From the NCBI GenBank assembly GCA_964412555.1, contig CAYPPG010000037.1, positions 1 through 64,000 of the forward strand: 64,000 nt of DNA. The letters are read 5' to 3'. The notes beneath the pieces are model-generated. The model made no database searches. It was not told the DNA's origin and was given only the letters and a program-made list of their open reading frames with translations. Numbering within the stretch: position 1 is the first letter of the stretch; every line of letters starts with the position of its first letter. A program made the translations under genes and the position numbers. Below are positions 42,798 through 52,800 of the stretch, piece after piece. The DNA comes from CAYPPG01 sp964412555 (GTDB taxonomy: Bacteria; Hinthialibacterota; Hinthialibacteria; Hinthialibacterales; Hinthialibacteraceae).

Positions 42798-44951
42798 GTG
42801 AAACAGCGGAATATTTTTCTTATCTCTTTCGCCATGATTATTTTTTTTAACAATGGGTTAAAAGGCCAATCACAAGGTATTGAAATCGGACAGTTCAAAC
42901 AAGAAATCAGCCGTTTTTACACTATCGAAGACGGCTTACCTTCCAATAAGGTCTTGTCGATATCCATCCTTGAACAGGGTTCAATCTATGTGGAAACGAA
43001 TGAAGGTGCAGCCGTTTGGAACAACCAAACCTGGAAACCAGTGGATCGGAAAAACAACGATGATCAGATGGATTTGAGAAGCGATCCATTTTTAAAAACA
43101 AAACAAATTGCTTCCGTTGCTGTCGATAAGCAAGGAGACATCGCGGTTGCTGCTGAATCCGGCTTATTTTTGAAGAAACCGATCGGTGAATGGGAATCAG
43201 TATATCCTCTGGATAACCGGGGACGCAGCTGGGCACTTACAAATGTAAAAGGTGTGGCTTTCGATGAGCAAGACCGGTTGTGGTTTGCGAGCACTCAGGG
43301 AGTCGGTTGTTTCAACGGCGATTGGACATTATACACAGGAGAGGAAGGGTTGCCCTACAACGATTTCACTTGCCTGGAAGCCGGGATTGACGGCTCAATA
43401 TGGTTCGGAACGGCCAAAGGCGCCATCCGTTTCGATGGCGAAAAATGGTCGTACCGGCAAGGACGGCGATGGCTTCCACATGATACAGTCAACGATATCG
43501 CTGTCGATTCGAGCGGTGATGCCTGGTTTGCCACTCCCTCCGGAGTTGGTGTGATTGAACGGATTCCCATGACTCTGGCTGAAAAAGCCGAATACTATGA
43601 AATGGAAATTGAAAAATACATCAAACGGACAAAGTATGGCTATTTATCCGAAGTCCGTTTGAAAGAGCCGGGCGACAAAAGTGAAATCATCCATACGGAT
43701 AGTGACAACGATGGCTTGTGGACAAGCATGTACGGAGCCGGAGAATGTTTTGCCTACGCGGCAACGAACGATCCCAAGGCGAAATCCAGGGCACGGAAAG
43801 TATTTGAAGCACTCCGCTTTTTAGGGGATGTTACGCAGGGCGGAGAAGTGGAACAGCAACCCGGCTTCGTTGCCCGCACTATCATCCCCACATCCGAACC
43901 AAATCCTAATTTGCGCTCAAGTTATTCTCTTGAAGGCATGCGGGAACGGCGCAAGACACAAGATGCTCTTTGGAAAGTGTACTATCCCCGCTGGCCGTTA
44001 GGCAAAGATGGAGAGTATTGGTACAAAACCGATACGAGTTCCGACGAACTCGACGGCCATTATTTTTTCTATGCGCTGTATTATGACTTGGCCGCGGAAA
44101 GTGAAGAAGAAAAACAGGAAGTTCGCGAAGTGGTGCGCCAAATCACAGACCATTTGATTCGCAACAACTATTGCCTTGTCGATCACGACGGCAAACCGAC
44201 CCGCTGGGCTGTATTCGCTCCGGATATCCTGAATCACAATCCAATCTGGTTTCCCGAACGCGGCTTGAATTCGTTAAGTATGCTTTCATATCTAACGGTC
44301 GCCGAATATGTAACCGGCGATTCAAAATATGGCCAAGAAATTCAAAAACTCTGTGAACAACATTCATATGACATCAACGCGATGATCCCAAAATTCCAAC
44401 GCGGCATCGGTTCCGGCAATCAATCCGACGACGAAATGGCATTCATGGGATTCTATAATCTAATTCGGTATACAAACGATGAGCGATTGCGAAAAGAAAT
44501 GTTGTTTTCATTTTATAATTACTGGATTCTTGAATTTCCTGAAATGAATCCATTCTTTAACTTTGCCTATGCAGCGTGCGCATCGGATTCGACTTATAAG
44601 GATCCATGGGGAACCTATGCATTAAAACCGTGGGACGGATGGCTGGAAGATTCCATCTCTATGTTAAAAGACTTCCCTCTTGATAGACTGAATTGGCCGC
44701 ATGAAAACAGCCATCGCCTGGATATTGAGAGACTTCTCCCTCAAAACGGCATCGATCTGAGCGAACCGATGCGAAGAAACCGAGGCTATCGCATGAACGG
44801 CAAAGTATTACCGGTTTCAGAACGCCATTTCAATCATTGGAATACCGATCCATGGACATTGAATTACGGCGGAGATGGGAAAACTCTTGCTAGCGGAACA
44901 GTTTTTCTATTACCGTATTATATGGGTCTTTATCACGAATTTATAAAGTAA
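42798..44951 (+). CDS. Reg_prop beta-propeller plus alpha-helical domain protein
   Basis: A 717-residue protein starting with GTG, with GGGAGG upstream and a hydrophobic leader (residues about 3-22, ending NGLKGQS). Residues about 35-250 contain propeller blades like two-component regulator propellers: DGLPSNKVLSI, VKGVAFDEQDRLWFASTQGV, SIWFGTAKGAIRFDGEKW, DIAVDSSGDAWFATPSGVGV. Residues about 290-700 are alpha-helical with conserved aromatic and acidic residues (HTDSDNDGLWTSMYGAGE; GSGNQSDDEMAFMGFYNLIR), resembling an (alpha/alpha) toroid. There is no kinase domain. Probably secreted; enzyme activity not proven. Confidence 0.6.
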   Translation: MKQRNIFLISFAMIIFFNNGLKGQSQGIEIGQFKQEISRFYTIEDGLPSNKVLSISILEQGSIYVETNEGAAVWNNQTWKPVDRKNNDDQMDLRSDPFLKTKQIASVAVDKQGDIAVAAESGLFLKKPIGEWESVYPLDNRGRSWALTNVKGVAFDEQDRLWFASTQGVGCFNGDWTLYTGEEGLPYNDFTCLEAGIDGSIWFGTAKGAIRFDGEKWSYRQGRRWLPHDTVNDIAVDSSGDAWFATPSGVGVIERIPMTLAEKAEYYEMEIEKYIKRTKYGYLSEVRLKEPGDKSEIIHTDSDNDGLWTSMYGAGECFAYAATNDPKAKSRARKVFEALRFLGDVTQGGEVEQQPGFVARTIIPTSEPNPNLRSSYSLEGMRERRKTQDALWKVYYPRWPLGKDGEYWYKTDTSSDELDGHYFFYALYYDLAAESEEEKQEVREVVRQITDHLIRNNYCLVDHDGKPTRWAVFAPDILNHNPIWFPERGLNSLSMLSYLTVAEYVTGDSKYGQEIQKLCEQHSYDINAMIPKFQRGIGSGNQSDDEMAFMGFYNLIRYTNDERLRKEMLFSFYNYWILEFPEMNPFFNFAYAACASDSTYKDPWGTYALKPWDGWLEDSISMLKDFPLDRLNWPHENSHRLDIERLLPQNGIDLSEPMRRNRGYRMNGKVLPVSERHFNHWNTDPWTLNYGGDGKTLASGTVFLLPYYMGLYHEFIK

Positions 44952-44991
44952 TATTTAAATAGTATCCTTCTCTCCAATAAGGAATTCGTCG

Positions 44992-46011
44992 ATGCTGGAA
45001 AAATCATCACAATTACATGATCAATTCGACAGCCCCTGGAAAGATGTATTGGAGCATTTTTTTCAGCAATGCATGTTGCTTTTGTTTCCCTCTGCCTATT
45101 CACAAATTGATTGGAGTAAGCACTTTCGCTTTTTGGACAAGGAATTTCAACAAATTTTGCATGATGCTCCTGTAGGGAAACAGTTTGTCGATAAACTTGT
45201 CGAAGTGTATACGAAAAATGGAAAATCGGAGTGGGTATTGATTCATATCGAAATCCAGGCGCAGAAAGAATCGGAATTTACTCGGCGAATGTTCATGTAC
45301 AACTATCGGATATTTGAAAAATACCAACGTTCCGTAGCCAGTTTTGCAATCCTAGCCGATGAAATTCCGGAATGGAAACCGAATATTTTCGAGTATAATC
45401 TATTCGGAAGCCATATGCGATTCACTTTTCCGATCGCGAAGGTTTTGGATTTTAAAGAAAAAATCAATGAGTTCGAGAATAGCGAAAATCCTTTTTCAAT
45501 AGTCATTCTCACTCATTTAAAAGCCTTGGAAACAAAGAAAGATTATCCGAATCGCTTCAATGGGAAATTGCAGTTGGCGCGAAAACTGTATAAACTAGGG
45601 TATCAGCGGAATGAGATTCTAGCGTTATTTAATTTTATCGATTTTATTTTGCGGCTGCCAAAGGATTTGGAGATTGAATTTTGGAATCAAATTTTGCATG
45701 ACAAAGAGGTGAAGCGAATGCCATATGTATTGAGCTTAGAAAAAATAGCAGAACAAAGAGGAATGGAAAAAGGGAGAGTCGAAGGGAAAGTCGAAGGGAA
45801 AGTCGAAGGGAAAGTCGAAGGGAAAGAGGAAGGGATTCTGAGTCAACTTCAGGAAGACATCTTAAAGGCTCTCTCTTTTCGGTATGGTGACATTCCATCC
45901 TTCGTCGAACAATATGTCATCAATTTGAGTGACCGGCAGAAATTGGAGGAGTTATTCAAAAGTGCTGTTACCGCTTCTTCCATCGACGAGTTTCAACAAT
46001 TCTGCAATTAA
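44992..46011 (+). CDS. Rpn-family recombination-promoting nuclease-like protein
   Basis: A 339-residue PD-(D/E)xK-type protein of the Rpn/DUF4351 family. LIHIEIQAQKE contains the Glu-x-Gln of the active core; RMFMYNYRIFEKYQRSVASFAILAD and YPFALSLEKI-like PYVLSLEKIAEQRGMEKG follow as in the family. Residues 263-278 are four VEGK repeats, encoded by four exact 12-base units (45778-45825), in the place where members carry variable low-complexity helices. AAGGAA precedes the start. Such genes often occur in many copies and move between genomes. Target DNA unknown. Confidence 0.75.
   Translation: MLEKSSQLHDQFDSPWKDVLEHFFQQCMLLLFPSAYSQIDWSKHFRFLDKEFQQILHDAPVGKQFVDKLVEVYTKNGKSEWVLIHIEIQAQKESEFTRRMFMYNYRIFEKYQRSVASFAILADEIPEWKPNIFEYNLFGSHMRFTFPIAKVLDFKEKINEFENSENPFSIVILTHLKALETKKDYPNRFNGKLQLARKLYKLGYQRNEILALFNFIDFILRLPKDLEIEFWNQILHDKEVKRMPYVLSLEKIAEQRGMEKGRVEGKVEGKVEGKVEGKEEGILSQLQEDILKALSFRYGDIPSFVEQYVINLSDRQKLEELFKSAVTASSIDEFQQFCN
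45778..45825 (+). repeat. Four exact 12-base tandem repeats within the Rpn gene
   Basis: The unit GTCGAAGGGAAA occurs four times in succession (codes VEGK). The copy number is likely to vary by slippage without breaking the frame, because 12 is a multiple of three. Confidence 0.9.
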
Positions 46012-46016
46012 ACTCA

Positions 46017-46760
46017 TCAATAATACCCATATCCACTATCATCGGTACTAAGTAGAAATACATTATCAGGATTGCGATCTTCACCGGCACTGGTTACAAT
46101 GATCCCCGCCTGATCTTTGATCGGGCATACATTTTCACAAATTCCACACCCAATACATAAATCCGGATCGACATGAGGTTGTTTCACCGTTACGGTTTCA
46201 CCGGCATGGTTGACGACTTCCACCTCTTCGAACCAGATCGCCTTGTCCGGAACCGTGGGACAATGCTCTTCACATACAATGCAGGATCGGGAAAAGGCAT
46301 AGGGAATACAACGATTCTTGTCAAAGAATGCCTGGCCAATTTTGGCTTTATGCTTTTCGTCGACGGTTAGTTCCTGGATGGCATCTGTTGGGCAGACTTG
46401 GGTACATAATGTGCATTCGAATTCACAATACCCCAGTTTCATTTTTAGAACCGGTGACCAGATTCCTTCCAAACCTGCTTCCATGAATGTAGGTTGGATA
46501 ACATTAGTGGGACAAACCTTCATGCATTCTCCACATTTAATGCAGCGGGAAATGAACTCTTCCTCTGAAACGGAACCAGGGGGACGAATCAACTCAGGAT
46601 GATAAGTGCGCCCGGATGCCTGTGGATGAATGCGAAACAACATCGCCCCACCCAACCCGGCCAGACCGCTGGCCAGGATTGCGCGTTTGCTTAAATCGAT
46701 GCGTTCCCCTTTCGGCGGTTTAAAAAAACGTTTCAACCATCGCGTAAAAACGTTACTCAT
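46017..46760 (-). CDS. NapG/MauM-like polyferredoxin
   Basis: A 247-residue protein. A basic start and one leader helix (KRAILASGLAGLGGAMLF) resembles a Tat signal but has Lys-Arg rather than Arg-Arg. Four ferredoxin cysteine clusters follow: CIKCGECMKVCP, CEFECTLCTQVCP, CIPY...CIVCEEHCP and CIGCGICENVCP, so up to four 4Fe-4S clusters. It would pass electrons at the outer face of the membrane, as NapG does with NapH. Overlaps the NapH-like gene by one base (TAATG). Confidence 0.85.
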   Translation of the reverse strand: MSNVFTRWLKRFFKPPKGERIDLSKRAILASGLAGLGGAMLFRIHPQASGRTYHPELIRPPGSVSEEEFISRCIKCGECMKVCPTNVIQPTFMEAGLEGIWSPVLKMKLGYCEFECTLCTQVCPTDAIQELTVDEKHKAKIGQAFFDKNRCIPYAFSRSCIVCEEHCPTVPDKAIWFEEVEVVNHAGETVTVKQPHVDPDLCIGCGICENVCPIKDQAGIIVTSAGEDRNPDNVFLLSTDDSGYGYY

Positions 46761-47965
46761 TATTTCTTCTCCATCGGCGATTCGAATCGGATCGAAATCG
46801 CATCATGCGGACAAGCCGATTTGCAGTTCCAGCAATAAAAACATTCGGATGGTTTCCAGCCACCGGTCACATTCGGTTCGGCTCCGCCTTGGCAATCCGT
46901 GACACAGAGCCGGCAATCGTTACAAAGTTCCGTATCTTTGTGGATACGCACGATGGGATTTTTCCCAACGAGGCCTAACAAAGCCCCAAGCGGGCAGATA
47001 TATCGACACCAGAAACGAGCACGGATTAAATTCAATCCTACGACAAGAATAAACAAGAAACCGATCAACAGCGACCAGTGAAAATGGGGTGGTGGATCGA
47101 TCGTCAGAAAATTCGCGCGAAGCACATCATAAATCGGTTCGGATATGGCGGTAACGCGCATGCTGCCAATGCCGGGATCGGTTTCATACAGCCACGTGAA
47201 AAGGGCTTGAAATCCCCAATTCACAGCGGGATAGACCGCCGTGGCGAGTGAGCGGTAAAAGAAGGAGAACGGATCGAGCCACCCGACTGCACTTACACCT
47301 AACAAAGCACCGACCAAGAATGCGATCAAAATGTAATATTTTCCACGCTGCCATGGGCTGAACGTTGCGCTTTGAATACGCGTCAACAACCGCTTTTTCC
47401 GGAAACTGGTAAATAGATTATGCAGTACTCCAAACGGACATACCCACCCGCAAAACCATCGCCCAAAGAAAAATGTGACGGCGAGTGTGATCAGTGAAAG
47501 AAGCAATATCGCCGGCGCGGCATGATTCGCCAACCAGGTAGCAATCAACACCAGCGGATCGATTTCAAAGAAAAATGTCACTGGCCCTCCCACTTCATCG
47601 ATGGGATGATAAGTGGTTTGCATAAAGAGGTACAAGAAAAAAAGCAGGAAAAACGCTTGTACCGCATAACGAAGCCATACTACCGGTGAGGTCCTCTTTT
47701 TTTTCTTGCTTTTTGAAGAAACTGCTTTTGGGGGAGCACTCTCTTTTGATTCAACCGGTTGCACCGGTTCTTCGGCAGAAACAGCACTAGTAGTGGTTTC
47801 TGCCGGAGTTTCTTTCTTTGGTGGTTCGGCTTGAGCGGCTTCCGTGCTTGACAGTTCTTCCGGTGTTTCTTGTGGCTTTGGTGCCGATTCCGGCGTTGCC
47901 GGTGCTTTCGATTTGGCAGAGCGCACGGCACGCCGTTTGGAACGTTTGGATGTTTTTTTGCTCAT
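46760..47965 (-). CDS. NapH-like membrane iron-sulfur protein with long charged N-terminus
   Basis: A 401-residue protein. Residues 1-90 are a low-complexity tail rich in Lys, Ala, Pro and Glu, not normal for the family. Four to five membrane helices follow (from VVWLRYAVQAFFLLFFLYLF). Cysteine motifs CGWVCPFGVLHNL and CRYICPLGALLGL lie at the membrane edge, and CNDCRLCVTDCQGG with CFYCWNCKSACP make two 4Fe-4S sites at the end. NapH-type proteins oxidise quinol and pass electrons to NapG. Sits between DUF362 and the polyferredoxin gene. Confidence 0.85.
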   Translation of the reverse strand: MSKKTSKRSKRRAVRSAKSKAPATPESAPKPQETPEELSSTEAAQAEPPKKETPAETTTSAVSAEEPVQPVESKESAPPKAVSSKSKKKKRTSPVVWLRYAVQAFFLLFFLYLFMQTTYHPIDEVGGPVTFFFEIDPLVLIATWLANHAAPAILLLSLITLAVTFFFGRWFCGWVCPFGVLHNLFTSFRKKRLLTRIQSATFSPWQRGKYYILIAFLVGALLGVSAVGWLDPFSFFYRSLATAVYPAVNWGFQALFTWLYETDPGIGSMRVTAISEPIYDVLRANFLTIDPPPHFHWSLLIGFLFILVVGLNLIRARFWCRYICPLGALLGLVGKNPIVRIHKDTELCNDCRLCVTDCQGGAEPNVTGGWKPSECFYCWNCKSACPHDAISIRFESPMEKK

Positions 47966-47971
47966 GTTAGA

Positions 47972-48904
47972 TTAGATTGTGATTGTCTTGGGTGATAATG
48001 AAGCGTAATCTAAGGTTCCCATTCCACGGGAAGCGGCTTCCTTGATATGACCAATGTCTTCGGGTTTGTGACCGAGCAATGTTGCGGCAAACGCGTCACA
48101 GGCAACTTGATCCGTACCGGCGGCAATCGTATCCCGCCGGGCGACATCTGCAGGGTTGCCGCTGTGCGGACCGTTGGAGGTCATAACACGAATGGCGTCG
48201 ATAACAATCAAATCCGGCTTCATGAACGCTGCTAGATCCGGAACGGTATTATCGATATCTTGATGATATTTACCCCGATTGCCCCCGATAACACCCATCA
48301 AATTTTTCATGCTAAGGGTAACATTACAGAGGCGGTGGTGTTTTACGATGGGGACGTTGATCAACTTATCCGCTTCGTAGATTTCAGCATTCACTTCCCA
48401 TTCTTTTAATACCTTCCCATTCAAGGCCATCGTTTTATATTTTCTTCGGTCCAAGAAGAACACATCTGCACCGGCTTTTTCGGCATATTGTTGAATGCGG
48501 CTGTTGGCGAAAGTGCGCTTGGCCTTATTACAGGTATTGTCGCTGACTTTCACTTCGCTTGCACCGGCCTCGAAGCACATTTTTACCAAAGTAGAAACTA
48601 CAGCTGGGTTGGTATTGCCGGCTTGTTCGGGCCGTAAATCCCATCCGATGTTCGGCTTGACGAACACGACGTCGCCCTTGGAAATGTATTTTGATATTCC
48701 GCCGATTGCATCGATGGCGGCGCGAGTCAGTTTTTCCGCCTCTTCATCCACAGCTTCGGTTTCGGTTGGGGAACTTTTATATTTCACAATGCTCATCGGA
48801 GCGGAATCCGCTGCCATGGCCATCGGATTCAAGAGACCTGTTTGGAGTCCCGCACCGGTTAAAGCACAACTTTGCAGAAATGTACGTCTTCCGTATCTTG
48901 TCAT
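47972..48904 (-). CDS. Tat-exported DUF362 protein
   Basis: A 310-residue protein with twin-arginine leader RYGRRTFLQSCALTGAG. Core motifs: VKPNIGWDLRPEQAG, EVKVSDNTCNKAKRTF, NVPIVKHHRLCNVTLSMKNLMGV and IVIDAIRVMTSNGPHSGNP, as in DUF362. Start at 48904 because GAGGG precedes it; an earlier Met exists. DUF362 proteins often lie near ferredoxin genes and are thought to be Fe-S or redox-linked, but no activity is established. Six bases separate it from the NapH-like gene, so the three genes form one operon. Confidence 0.8.
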   Translation of the reverse strand: MTRYGRRTFLQSCALTGAGLQTGLLNPMAMAADSAPMSIVKYKSSPTETEAVDEEAEKLTRAAIDAIGGISKYISKGDVVFVKPNIGWDLRPEQAGNTNPAVVSTLVKMCFEAGASEVKVSDNTCNKAKRTFANSRIQQYAEKAGADVFFLDRRKYKTMALNGKVLKEWEVNAEIYEADKLINVPIVKHHRLCNVTLSMKNLMGVIGGNRGKYHQDIDNTVPDLAAFMKPDLIVIDAIRVMTSNGPHSGNPADVARRDTIAAGTDQVACDAFAATLLGHKPEDIGHIKEAASRGMGTLDYASLSPKTITI

Positions 48905-49006
48905 AGTAATACCCTCAAAAATCAAGTTTTAGGTTTTGCTTTGTATTATTATCACATCGAATCCAAATGAAGCAAGGTGGTAAAATTACCTTTTTAGTTG
49001 ACACTG

Positions 49007-49759
49007 TCAAGTATTTATCGAAACCATTTTCACCTCACGATCCCGGTCCTTGGCAACGGCTAAAATGTTCCTCTTTTGATCGACTGCAACACTTTGGCCG
49101 CCATACACTCTACCGGTCCACGGCCCGTGAGTGATGACACCCACAAGGTCGGTTCCAATGACCGGTGCACCGATGATTTTCGCGGCGTTACAAACGGTTT
49201 CGGCCAACGCCTTACCGTGCTCAGGCCATTTGCCTTCTTCGGCAGCCCATCCGAATGGTGCCAAAACCAAATCGGGTTCTAACGCGGCCATACGCTCAAG
49301 ATTATCATTCAGAAAGGTATCAGCACAAATCAGCATGCCGATCTTTCCATATTTGGTTTGAACGGCATTCACATCATGGCCGGGTGTATAAGGTGGATTC
49401 ATGAGTTCAGATAGCAGGTTGATTTTGCGATGTTTCAAAAGAATATCACCATTCTCATCGATCAGAATGGCGGAGTCATAGAGTCTTTCTCCCTCTTTTT
49501 CAGCTAAACCGATACATAAATATGTTTGATAAGCCCGTGCCAGTTGACATAGTTTGTCTGAATCCGGACCGGGAATAGGACAGGCCCGTTGGTGGGCGTC
49601 GGGATTCACCCAGCCGAGGAGAGCGGTTTCGGGAAAGCAGACTATTTCTGCTCCATTTTCCTTTGCTTCTTGGACGGCGTTTTCGATGCGGACGAAATTG
49701 CCGGATTTGTCTCCATCCAGACAAAAAATCTGACACATGGCGATTTGGAGGGTTTTCAT
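49007..49759 (-). CDS. Carbon-nitrogen hydrolase (nitrilase superfamily)
   Basis: A 250-residue enzyme with the Glu-Lys-Cys triad: Glu43 region in CFPETALLGW, Lys in LLKHRKINLL, and Cys in GMLICADTFLND. The superfamily hydrolyses nitriles, amides or carbamoyl groups; the short length and single domain fit the omega-amidase/predicted amidohydrolase branch. Cytoplasmic. No ribosome site is obvious. The gene is alone, between the DUF362 operon and the large subtilase. Substrate unknown. Confidence 0.8.
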   Translation of the reverse strand: MKTLQIAMCQIFCLDGDKSGNFVRIENAVQEAKENGAEIVCFPETALLGWVNPDAHQRACPIPGPDSDKLCQLARAYQTYLCIGLAEKEGERLYDSAILIDENGDILLKHRKINLLSELMNPPYTPGHDVNAVQTKYGKIGMLICADTFLNDNLERMAALEPDLVLAPFGWAAEEGKWPEHGKALAETVCNAAKIIGAPVIGTDLVGVITHGPWTGRVYGGQSVAVDQKRNILAVAKDRDREVKMVSINT

Positions 49760-49819
49760 TTTTATATGTTTTGTTTTCTTCCCGTTTGTGTAAAGGATGA
49801 AACGAATGAATATCTATTT

Positions 49820-52800
49820 CTATTTGTGTAAAGCCCATTGTTTGACAGGTGCCGTTGGTGTCTCTTCTGTTATGAATTGCACATCGGAAAAATATCCGGT
49901 GGTATACGCATCGGGTACACACGACATTGACCATAATCCAACATATAACGGATCCTCAAACTCGATGTTTTGGCTTGCAAAAAAAATCCGTTCTCCTGTA
50001 ATCGGATTGATATAATAAAAACTGAATGTTTTCTCTTCCCGGATCAATTCTTGTATTAATCCATTTTCCATAGGGAAGTATTCACCGTTAATACTTTTGT
50101 TGTACTCTTGTGGAGAGTTTCTGCATAATATGATAATTTGACCATCCATCTTGAACCAAGACAAAAAATAAGGAATGGGATTGAAATCCGAATTCCGTTC
50201 TAGGTTATCTTGAACAAAAAATCCGGCACCCGCCCAGTCTTTGTCACTTCCACCCATGTTTTCTACATGAATTTTTGCCTTTAGACTAAAATCTCCATTT
50301 ACTTTTTTGTATACGAGGTGATGATCGTGTGAATACCCCTTTCCTCCGCTTAAAACAAAATATTTGTCGATACGGTTGTCATAATAAGCATCTCCGGAAG
50401 GCTTTGGAAAGCCGATATCGAGATGGTTGTCGAAAATACCTATTGGCTTTTCTTTCGTAACGGCCGATATATCGTTCGGGTATTCTATGTCTCCGGATAC
50501 TGACAATCTCAGGTCTTTTCGTCTCAGATTGTAAACTGTTTGTCCACGCAGACTCAGACGATTTGCTTGTGCATTTTCTCGTGATCGTAATTCATACGAA
50601 ATGTGTTTTACGCTCTGTGGAAGTGAAGGCCATCGAATTGCATGGGAAATTGAATCGAATTGGCCAAACTCTGAAATATTAAAAGGTTCCCAGTTACCGT
50701 TACCGTAGATCATTTCCAAGACACCCGAATGGTGAAAGACCGGATCCATGTCAGCGCCAGCTGTCAGAATGACTTGAAGAGATTCACTGTCTTGATCGCT
50801 TGTAGCTGAGATCGAGCGTGTCCAAGTAAATGCCCGTTGAAGTTCCCTTTCAAATTGGATCTGAATTGTATAGGAGCCGGACCAACCGGACGGTGTCACT
50901 TTTGCATAGTAAATGTGACCATTGATCAGGTTTGCGAGGATTCTCGAAGACCTCGGCGGATAGGAGAAAGGATAACCGGTTGTAATTTCTTCGTTCGGAT
51001 CATCCGGACCATACAGAGTGATGGTAGGGCCGCTTGTAAACTTCTCTGAAGGACTATTCAAAGAAAGGAGCACAAATCGGGAGGTTGGATATTGAATTGT
51101 GTACCAATGCTCTTCATCTAATGAGGAAGAAAAGTATCCTGTTTCCTCTTGGCCGGTTGTGAAAATAGGAATACTGATATTATTTGCATTCGTATCCACT
51201 GTGATCGAGAAACGAGTGATCTTTTCTTTGGAACCTACGGCTTTCACAAGGCAGTATTGATTCTCCAATAGTGTCCATTGAACCGGTGAGCCTAGAGTAT
51301 TTGACGCATAGATTATTTCAGGATTTTTGGGATCGAGTAAAAAGAGTTGAGGGAGTACATGTCCCTGAGGCGATACTGTTGTGATTGTATAGGTTCCCAG
51401 ATACGGTGCTCGAAACATATACCACTGTTCTCCGCCACCCAAAGGTATTTCACTTGAGAGCATCGAGCCATCCGTTTCGAGTGGGATAAGAAGTTGTGAG
51501 GCATTTTCTGTGGCTCTTCGAAATCGAATTCCATATAAACCGGTTGATTCGGCATAGCCGGCTACTTTTACAAAATAGGTGCTATTGGCCTTCAATTGGC
51601 AAGTAATTGTGGCAAAACGATCATTCCCTCCGTCATCATTCATGAGAATGCCCGTTTCCCGATTATCCGGTCCATATAAGGTCATCACTGTATCCACTGA
51701 AGATTCATCCAAAACGGAAATGGTCTCTATAGAGTACAAATCCGAATCAGGAACATGCAACAGAAACCAGTCTTCATTTCCAGCCGGCCAAATCCTTCCG
51801 AATTCTGAAGCGCCGTTCAAAACCAATGGATTGATATTTTTTTCGTTTAAGATGAAAACAGGGTAGCTCTTTGAGCGTTGTATTGCAGTGGTGGATATTA
51901 CTTCAGTCTGAATTTCGTGAAGCCCATTCACAAGGGTAGATGTCTCCAGCGTCACAGTGGAAATAATATTTTCTTCAGGTGGGTTAAAAACAATTTCTCC
52001 CTCCACCTCTTCTGTGGTTGGGTCATCGATCATTTCACCATCCACTCGGAATACGATTCGAGACAAACCATGAGGATCATGAGCTTGAACACGGATGGGT
52101 ACTTTTCCGGACAACAATTCCCCTCTCGCAGGATTCAAGATCATAAGATTGACTACATGAGATACATCTCCTTTCAGTTGAAGCCCTGTTATACACAATG
52201 CATATTCTTGCGAGTCCCCTTTTCTTAGTTGACCATCGATCCGAACGGTATAATTCCCATCGACCGGTGATTGTATGAATACCTGTTCTACGTTATCCCT
52301 ATGATTTTCCGACCGGTGGCGAGCCGGTAATGATGGATTGGATGGATTGAGAGACCATGGATAATAAGTTTCATCTGCTCCAAAAATGGATACATTCAGG
52401 TCGTTGACGAGATCCGGAGCATTGTAATTTACTTTCTCATCACCTGGTTCTCCTGGAGGATCCGTCCACACGAGTGATACCTTGATCGGACCGTTTCCCT
52501 CATAAACCATCGGATATTCTATGGCAGTGCCGGAAAATTGATTGGATTCGATTGTATGTGCATGTTCTTGAGTATTCCATATAAAATCAGCGGCAGCGCG
52601 CGCATCGAGCAATCCCCATCCGAATCGGTAATCCGGTCCCGGCTGTTTTTCATCATCCCGGGCAGTGTGAATCAAAATGGCTTTCATCATTGCGGCTCCC
52701 GGATCGGCTCCGCCGTACACACGGCGGTATTGCTGTATTAGACAAGCCACTGCGCCGGTTACAACCGCCGAGGCCATGGACGTTCCCGATTTTTCCACAT

